In this document: positions 58,882 to 64,000 of the stretch, piece after piece | Layout of the letters: the number at the start of each line of letters is the position of its first letter | How positions within the stretch are numbered: the first letter of the stretch is position 1 | From: CAYWVR01 sp964461715 | Lineage (GTDB): Bacteria > Planctomycetota > Phycisphaerae > FEN-1346 | Length of the DNA stretch: 64,000 bases | Reading direction: 5' to 3' | Assembly (NCBI GenBank): GCA_964461715.1 | Contig: CAYWVR010000013.1 | Coordinates: 1 to 64,000, forward strand | Program-made: the position numbers and the translations under genes | The notes under the pieces: model-generated | The model's input: only the letters and a program-made list of their open reading frames with translations | Database searches by the model: none | What the model was told of the DNA's origin: nothing

Positions 58882-59096
58882 ATCTGGTCGCCTCGCGCGG
58901 CTCGGCCGAGACCGGGCAGAAGGTCTTGGCGGGCCGCGTTTGCGTTTGAGGCCCGCCTCCGGCGCGGGACCCCCCGCCGATCCGCGCCGCCCTGAGCCGT
59001 ATCTTTTCGACCGGCTCCCCGCCTCCGGGCGGCGGCCGTGCTAGACTGAATTGGGGACGGCACGCTGCGGCGTGCCCCGCACACGAGAGGACGACC

Positions 59097-60587
59097 ATGG
59101 CCGACGATCCCACCCCCCGGGCCAAGCCCGACGAGCAGAGCCCCGACGTCCCGCCTCCCGGCCCCGCCGACGTGGCCGTCGACGCGACCGACGACGACGC
59201 GACCGAAGAGGAGGTTCTCGTCTTCGACACCGAGATCGAAGAGGTCGGCGTCTGCCGCAAGAAACTCACCGTCACCATCCCCCGCGAGACGATCGACGGG
59301 AAGTTCGACGCGAAGTTCGACGAGCTCCAGGAGGAGGCCCTCGTGCCGGGGTTCCGGCCGGGCCACGCCCCGCGGCGGCTCATCGAGAAACGGTTCCACC
59401 GTGCGGTGGCCGAGGAGCTCGCAGCCGAGCTGGCCGCCGGGTGCCTCCACCAGGCCCTCGAGCGCGAGGCGCTCCAGATCCTCGGCGAGCCCGACCTCGA
59501 CCCCGACGCGCTCGAGGTGCCCGAGGAAGGGCCCATGACCTTCTCGGTCGAGCTGGAGGTGCGGCCGGAGTTCGAGCTCCCGGACATCCAGGGCATCCCT
59601 GTCGAGGTCGAGCGGCACGACGTGACGGACGAGGAGGTCGAGGCGGCCCTCGACCGCCTGCGCCGGATGCACGCCGAGCCGCGCCGGCTCTCGCATAGCG
59701 CCAAGGCCAAGGAGGACGACATCCTGGTCGGCGATTTCCGCCTCGAGGCGGGCGGCGAGACGCTGGCCGAGCGCGAGGGCGCCCGCATCCCCGTCGCGGC
59801 CATCACCGTCGAGGGCGTGCCCCTCGAGAACTTCGTCGAGATCGTCTCCGGCGCGAAAGCCGGCGAGACGCGCGAGGGGACGGTCACGGTGCCCGACACC
59901 TCGCCGCGCGAGAACCTCCGGGGCAAGGACGCGAAGGTGACCGTGGCGATCAAAGAGATCGAGCGCCCCGAGCCCCCGTCCGACGAAGCCCTCCTCGAGC
60001 AGGCCGGCGAGGAGTCGATGGAGGACCTGAAGGGCGCCCTGCGGAGGCGGCTCCAGGTGGAGGCCGACCAGGCCTACGACGAGGCCCAGCGGCGAGCCAT
60101 CGAGGACTGGCTCCTCGAACACACCGACTTCGAGCTGCCCGAGGGCCTCGTTGAGCGGTACGCCGAGTCGGTCCACCGCCGCCGGCTCACCGAACTTCTG
60201 TACCGCGGGGTGCCCGCCGAGGAGCTCACGAAGCGCGAGGAGGAGCTCCGCAGCGCCTCCGGCGAGCGCTCCCGCCGCGACCTGAAGCTCCAGTTCATCC
60301 TCGACGCGATCGCCAAAAAGGAGGACATCACGGCCACAGACGCCGAGGTGGACGCCCGCGTCCGCTACATCGCCTCTCAGTACGGCCGCAAGGAGGACCG
60401 CGTCCGCGAGGAGATGGCCGAGCGCGGCCAACTGGACGCGATGTACGGTCAGATCCGCGACGACAAGGTCATGCGGCTGCTGGTGGAGAAGGCCCAGAAG
60501 CGCGGCGAGGAGGAGAGTCCGGCCGGCGAGGCGGACTCCGGCGAGGCGGACTCCGGCGAGGCGTCCGAGGACGTCGAGAGCACGTAA
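59097..60587 (+). CDS. tig: trigger factor
   Basis: 496 aa, ATG at 59097 after GAGAGGA. Ribosome-binding N domain with the signature VPGFRPGHAP (usual GFRxGKxP), a PPIase-like middle (about residues 200-290) and the helical C-terminal chaperone domain (about 290-460). It has an acidic N-terminal extension of about 45 residues and an acidic tail built on a 15-bp tandem repeat. First gene of tig-clpP-clpP, a common arrangement that normally continues with clpX. Confidence 0.93.
   Translation: MADDPTPRAKPDEQSPDVPPPGPADVAVDATDDDATEEEVLVFDTEIEEVGVCRKKLTVTIPRETIDGKFDAKFDELQEEALVPGFRPGHAPRRLIEKRFHRAVAEELAAELAAGCLHQALEREALQILGEPDLDPDALEVPEEGPMTFSVELEVRPEFELPDIQGIPVEVERHDVTDEEVEAALDRLRRMHAEPRRLSHSAKAKEDDILVGDFRLEAGGETLAEREGARIPVAAITVEGVPLENFVEIVSGAKAGETREGTVTVPDTSPRENLRGKDAKVTVAIKEIERPEPPSDEALLEQAGEESMEDLKGALRRRLQVEADQAYDEAQRRAIEDWLLEHTDFELPEGLVERYAESVHRRRLTELLYRGVPAEELTKREEELRSASGERSRRDLKLQFILDAIAKKEDITATDAEVDARVRYIASQYGRKEDRVREEMAERGQLDAMYGQIRDDKVMRLLVEKAQKRGEEESPAGEADSGEADSGEASEDVEST
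60525..60566 (+). repeat. 15-bp tandem repeat in the tig tail
   Basis: GGCGAGGCGGACTCC is present twice in full (60525-60539 and 60540-60554) and once in part (to 60566), giving GEADSGEADSGEAS. The repeat keeps the frame and could vary in copy number. Confidence 0.8.
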
Positions 60588-60638
60588 CCCCAGCGGGCGC
60601 CCGCCGCCGGGCGCCCCGCACCGAGCGAGGCCCACGCG

Positions 60639-61265
60639 ATGACCCGACCGTTTCGCCCCGACGATCTATCCCTGGTGCGTCCTCGCGGCGCGCTGATGCC
60701 CAGCCCACAGCAGCAGCGGTGGATGACGCTGGCCGACCTGCTGCTGGAGAACCGCATCATCTTCCTCGAGGGCGTGATCGACGATCACGTCGCCAACTCG
60801 ATCGTCATGAAGCTCCTCTACCTCCAGAGCGAGAAGCGGAACCAGGAGATCAGCCTCTACATCAATTCGCCCGGCGGCTACGTCTCCTCAACCCTGGCCA
60901 TCTACGACACGATGCAGTTCCTCGACTCGCCCGTCGCCACCTACGCCATCGGCCTCGCCGCCAGCGGCGCCGCCCTGCTGCTGGCCGGCGGGACGGGGGG
61001 CAAGCGCTACGCCCTCCCCCACGCCAAGGTCATGCTCCACCAGCCCGCCGGCGAGGTGGGCGGACAGGCCGCCGACATCGAAATCGCCGCCAGGGAAGTC
61101 CTCAAGGACAAAGAGACCCTCATCCAGATTTTCGCCCGCCACACCGGCCAGGACCCCAAGAAGGTCCGGACCGAGACCGAGCGGGACCGTTATTTCTCCG
61201 CCGTCGAGGCCAAGGAGTACGGCCTCGTCGACGAGGTCCTCGAACACGTCAGCGAAGAGAAGTGA
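60639..61265 (+). CDS. clpP: ATP-dependent Clp protease subunit, first copy
   Basis: 208 aa, ATG at 60639. INSPGGYVSSTLAIYDTMQ is the ClpP signature; the catalytic Ser is in GLAASGAALLL (usual GQAASMG), His in MLHQPAGEVGG and Asp in ERDRYFSA. The Gln-to-Leu and Met-to-Gly changes around the Ser are unusual and suggest a partner subunit rather than the main one. A clpP paralogue follows after 19 bp. Confidence 0.9.
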   Translation: MTRPFRPDDLSLVRPRGALMPSPQQQRWMTLADLLLENRIIFLEGVIDDHVANSIVMKLLYLQSEKRNQEISLYINSPGGYVSSTLAIYDTMQFLDSPVATYAIGLAASGAALLLAGGTGGKRYALPHAKVMLHQPAGEVGGQAADIEIAAREVLKDKETLIQIFARHTGQDPKKVRTETERDRYFSAVEAKEYGLVDEVLEHVSEEK

Positions 61266-61284
61266 CCCGGAAAGGGACCCCCCG

Positions 61285-61893
61285 GTGAAGCCCACGAGCC
61301 AACTCATCCCCATTGTCGTCGAGCAGACCGGACGCGGCGAACGGAGCTACGACATCTACTCGCGGCTCCTGAAGGACCGCATCATCTTCATCGGCGGCAA
61401 CATCGACGACGACATGGGCAACGTCGTCATCGCCCAGCTCCTGTTTCTCCAGAACGAGAACGCCGACGCCGACATCCGCATCTACATCAACTCGCCGGGC
61501 GGGCTGGTCACGAGCGGCCTGGCGATCTACGACACGATGCAGTTCGTCGGCTGCGACGTCGCCACCTACTGTCTCGGCCAGGCCGCCAGCATGGCCGCCG
61601 TCCTTCTCGCCGGAGGTACGAAGGGCAAGCGGCTGATCCTCCCGAACTCGCGGATCCTCATCCACCAGCCGCTCGGCGGAGCGCGGGGCACGGCCACCGA
61701 CATCAGCATCCAGGCGGAGGAGATCCTCCGGATGCGCCAGCGCCTGAACGAGATTCTCTCCCATCACACCGGCCAGCCCCTCGATCGGATCGAGGAGGAC
61801 GTGGACCGCGACCGCTTCATGGGCGCCGAGGAGGCCGTCGAGTACGGCCTCGCCGACCAGATCATCAAGAGCCTTCCGAAGAAGGGCGACTGA
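61285..61893 (+). CDS. clpP: ATP-dependent Clp protease subunit, second copy
   Basis: 202 aa, GTG at 61285. Canonical features: YINSPGGLVTSGLAIYDTMQ, Ser in LGQAASMAAVLLAGG, His in LIHQPLGGARG and Asp in DVDRDRFM. The pair with the upstream copy suggests a hetero-oligomeric ClpP1P2 protease. It would work with ClpX or ClpA, which are not in the window. Convergent with the FHA kinase gene. Confidence 0.93.
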   Translation: MKPTSQLIPIVVEQTGRGERSYDIYSRLLKDRIIFIGGNIDDDMGNVVIAQLLFLQNENADADIRIYINSPGGLVTSGLAIYDTMQFVGCDVATYCLGQAASMAAVLLAGGTKGKRLILPNSRILIHQPLGGARGTATDISIQAEEILRMRQRLNEILSHHTGQPLDRIEEDVDRDRFMGAEEAVEYGLADQIIKSLPKKGD

Positions 61894-62000
61894 GCGGCGC
61901 CCCCCGCTCGCCTTCCCCGGATCGATCGCCCGACGCGCGCCGCTGCCGTTGGGTGGGGGGCCCATGCCGCACTTGGGTGCGAATGGGAAGGCTTCGGGGC

Positions 62001-63677
62001 TCAGCCGCGCGGCAGGCGCATGACGAACGCCGCGCCTTGGCCGGGCTTGGTGCGGAGCGAGATGTGGCCGCCGTGCTCCTGGACAATCTTCAGAGCCGCC
62101 GCGAGGCCCAGGCCCGTCCCCTTCTGACCCTTGGTCGAGTGGAACGGCTCAAAAATGCGTTCCTGCTGGCCGGCGGGGATGCCGGGGCCGTTATCCGCGA
62201 CAACCATCCAGACCTCGTCCTCTTTGGGCGAAAGACGGGTCGAGATCTCCACCTTGCCGCGGACCGCCGGCACCGCCTCGATGGCATTGCCGACGATGTT
62301 GAGGAGAGCGTGGTGGATGCCGTCGGCGTCGATCGGCACCTCGGGCAGGTCGGTCCTCAGGCGGGTCGTGAGGCTCACCCCCCGCTCCTCGGCCGGGCCC
62401 TGGGCCAGCTCGGCCACCTCGCGGACGATGGCGTTGACGCTGGCCTTCTCGGGCTTCGGGGGGGCCTGGCGGCTGTAGGAGAGCATGTCCAGGACCATAC
62501 GGTTGATGCGGCGAAGGTTGCGGCTGATGACGTCCCATCCGTCGCGGACCTGGCCGAGTTGCTCGCGCTCCAGGCCCGACTCGACCACGTGGCTGCCCCC
62601 TTGGATGCCCTGAAGCACATTCTTGATCGAGTGCGACAGGCTGGCGACCGTATGGCCAATGGCCGCGAGGCGCTCCTGCTCAACCTGCCGCTGCATGAGG
62701 CGGGCGTTCTCGACCGCCAGGCCCGTCTGGAGGCCGATGGCCGTCATGAGCCTGAGGTCTTCGGGCGTGAACTGGCCCTGGCTCATGTGCGTATCCACGT
62801 GGATGATGCCGAGGATGGCGTCGCGGCTTCGGATGGGGACGCAGATGGCGCTTCGGATGCCGTAGTCCTGGACGCTCTCGCCCTCCTCGAAGCGGCGGTC
62901 CTGCATGGCATTGGTCGAGAGGGTCCCCTCGCCACGCTTCAGCACGTAGTTGATAATCGTGCGGCTGACGCAGATGGGAGCGGCCTTGGCCTGTTCGGTC
63001 CCCTCCGCAGGCTCCGGCGCGCCGCCCTGCTCGCGGCGAATCTGCTCGATGAGCTCCTCGCGGTAACGGAGGGTCTTCGGCTCCATCACGCCGGTCTTCT
63101 CGTCCTTCAGCAGAATGGCCCCGCGGTCGGCGTCGACCACGTCGAAGACCATGGTCATGACGTTCGAGAGGAGGCGGTCGATATCGTAGTCGTGGGCCAG
63201 CATGTCCGCGATGCGGTACAGGGCCCGCAGGCCCACGACGCTCGTCCGCATCTCGGCCATGTCCTCGCCGCCCGCGAACGCCAGGTGCGGGTCGCCGCTC
63301 GCCGTCTCGGTGGCCATGATCGAGATGTCGACGAGGCCCTCGGTGTCGATGTGGATGGGCAGGCCGCGGTGGTCGACGTCCGCCCCCGCGTGGGGGCGGC
63401 CCATGGTCAGGATAGTGTTGCCCACGCGGATCTGGTCGCCCGCCTCGATGGGCGACTCCGACACCCGCGCCCCGTTGACGTACGTGCCGTTGACGCTGCC
63501 CGAATCGCGCAGGACGTACCTGCCGTTCTGGGCCGCCAAACGGGCGTGGTGGCGGCTGACGCCGGGATCGCGCAGCGGAACCTCGCACGAGGCGTCGCGA
63601 CCAATGATGGTCTCCTCGCCGTCGATCTCGAACGTCTTGCCGCTATCCGGCCCCTGAATGACAGTCAGCGTCGGCAT
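62001..63677 (-). CDS. FHA-GAF sensor histidine kinase
   Basis: 558 aa, ATG at 63677. FHA domain (about 1-95) with IGRDASCEVPL, SRHHA and NGTYVNG for phospho-Thr binding; a GAF domain (about 155-330); then a NtrB-type kinase: H box SLSHSIKNVLQGI, N box LLNIVGNAIEA, G1 DNGPGIP, F box IFEPFHSTK and G2 GTGLGLA. No membrane segment, so it senses a cytoplasmic signal. The cognate regulator is not adjacent; NtrB-like kinases often pair with sigma-54 activators. Confidence 0.9.
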   Translation of the reverse strand: MPTLTVIQGPDSGKTFEIDGEETIIGRDASCEVPLRDPGVSRHHARLAAQNGRYVLRDSGSVNGTYVNGARVSESPIEAGDQIRVGNTILTMGRPHAGADVDHRGLPIHIDTEGLVDISIMATETASGDPHLAFAGGEDMAEMRTSVVGLRALYRIADMLAHDYDIDRLLSNVMTMVFDVVDADRGAILLKDEKTGVMEPKTLRYREELIEQIRREQGGAPEPAEGTEQAKAAPICVSRTIINYVLKRGEGTLSTNAMQDRRFEEGESVQDYGIRSAICVPIRSRDAILGIIHVDTHMSQGQFTPEDLRLMTAIGLQTGLAVENARLMQRQVEQERLAAIGHTVASLSHSIKNVLQGIQGGSHVVESGLEREQLGQVRDGWDVISRNLRRINRMVLDMLSYSRQAPPKPEKASVNAIVREVAELAQGPAEERGVSLTTRLRTDLPEVPIDADGIHHALLNIVGNAIEAVPAVRGKVEISTRLSPKEDEVWMVVADNGPGIPAGQQERIFEPFHSTKGQKGTGLGLAAALKIVQEHGGHISLRTKPGQGAAFVMRLPRG

Positions 63678-63745
63678 GGAATGTGCACAACCAAAGCCCT
63701 GGGCGCGTGGTGCCCCCGAGACGTGACGGTCCGGCTCGCCACCTA

Positions 63746-63774
63746 ATCATACGTCCGCGGGGGCCGCCTGTCTC
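63746..63774 (-). promoter_or_regulatory. sigma-70 promoter of the FHA kinase
   Basis: On the minus strand, GAGACA (63769-63774) and TATGAT (63746-63751) are 17 bp apart; start near 63739, a 62-nt leader. Confidence 0.4.
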
Positions 63775-63894
63775 GCAAGAAAAAGCCGTGCGTCATCTCT
63801 CCAGCCCTCTTCTATCGACCAGGAGGGCCCCGAGGCTCAAGCTTCCGAGGGCCTACGGGACGGGTTTTCCCCCAGAGACAGGACTTCGTGACGC

Positions 63895-64000
63895 TCAGGG
63901 CTTGGGCGTTTCCGTTCTTGCGGCACTCGTGCGGCCATCCGAAAGCCCATCTGCGAGACCCTGGCCCAGGTTCAGACTGGCCACGATCCCGGCGATGAAC
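63895..64000 (-). CDS. C-terminal fragment of a protein beyond the window
   Basis: The frame enters from 64000 and stops with TGA at 63895-63897. It reads FIAGIVASLNLGQGLADGLS then DGRTSAARTETPKP. The hydrophobic start hints at a membrane segment. Too short to name. The 217 bp between it and the kinase gene hold only the kinase promoter. Confidence 0.4.
   Translation of the reverse strand, partial: FIAGIVASLNLGQGLADGLSDGRTSAARTETPKP

Noticed and set aside
58523..59953. The yraN frame stays open upstream through the tRNA and tig (620 residues).
   Set aside because: It is antisense to tRNA-Gly and trigger factor; only the part from 58522 matches YraN.
1..64000. CRISPR arrays, complete insertion sequences, prophage genes, integrases and rRNA.
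   Set aside because: None was seen: no regularly spaced repeats, no transposase, integrase or phage-like proteins, and no rRNA-like segments.

Overview
The window is about 64 kb of very GC-rich bacterial chromosome, read from sequence alone. The gene content points to a planctomycete (Planctomycetota): a DUF1080 (3-keto-disaccharide hydrolase) protein, a DUF4190 plus pseudopilin-tail protein with the H-X9-DG type ending, an OmcB-like DUF11 lipoprotein, a DUF6677-like membrane protein, two adjacent clpP genes, an FHA-GAF histidine kinase and an NDK-like protein of planctomycete type. The assignment is an inference; no rRNA is present. Promoters recur as TTGNNN-N16/18-TANNNT, and several mRNAs look leaderless.

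Layout. 1-3989: partial NDK-like gene, then rnfC-rnfD-rnfG and scpB. 4066-6142: a lipoprotein and a GntR/LacI-type regulator. 6143-6763: a perfect sigma-70 promoter driving an unidentified ~228-nt structured RNA. 6764-12980: an ABC-2/GldG/DUF4340 operon. 13033-15103: amidohydrolase, a predicted sigma-54-driven small RNA, and an LpxH-like phosphatase. 15114-18680: a giant AsmA/RBG-like repeat protein. 18756-22067: small membrane proteins and lipoproteins mixed with gene remnants. 22139-28327: alr, murJ, rfbD, pabB and a class-IV aminotransferase, with two copies of a REPIN-like palindromic repeat. 28452-32811: an orphan HicB-like gene, a GT39-like membrane protein, a siroheme-type dehydrogenase and a LarA-like racemase. 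33096-38042: a carbohydrate block (GH2 on one strand; MocA, D-hydroxyacid dehydrogenase and GH5 on the other). 38264-45843: OmcB-like protein, a decayed MscS/DinB junction, an alpha/beta hydrolase coupled to a CreD-like protein, a small RNA candidate next to ffh, a frameshifted pseudogene and a second palindromic element. 45852-52611: UroD-like protein, aminotransferase, DUF1080, MBL hydrolase, Nif3, lipoprotein lipase. 52608-56452: small membrane proteins, shikimate kinase, DUF58 and MoxR. 56647-64000: TatD/radical-SAM fusion, YraN, tRNA-Gly, tig-clpP-clpP and the FHA-GAF kinase.

The functions are mostly housekeeping: cell envelope (AsmA, LpxH, MurJ, Alr), protein quality control (Tig, ClpP, Ffh), folate and shikimate steps, and polysaccharide use. 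The most unusual feature is the compact regulatory unit at 14001-14250: three upstream half- or full palindromes, an exact -24/-12 promoter, and a ~95-nt transcript ending in a perfect 11-bp terminator hairpin with a C-rich loop. It looks like a sigma-54-dependent small RNA that could pair with Shine-Dalgarno sequences.
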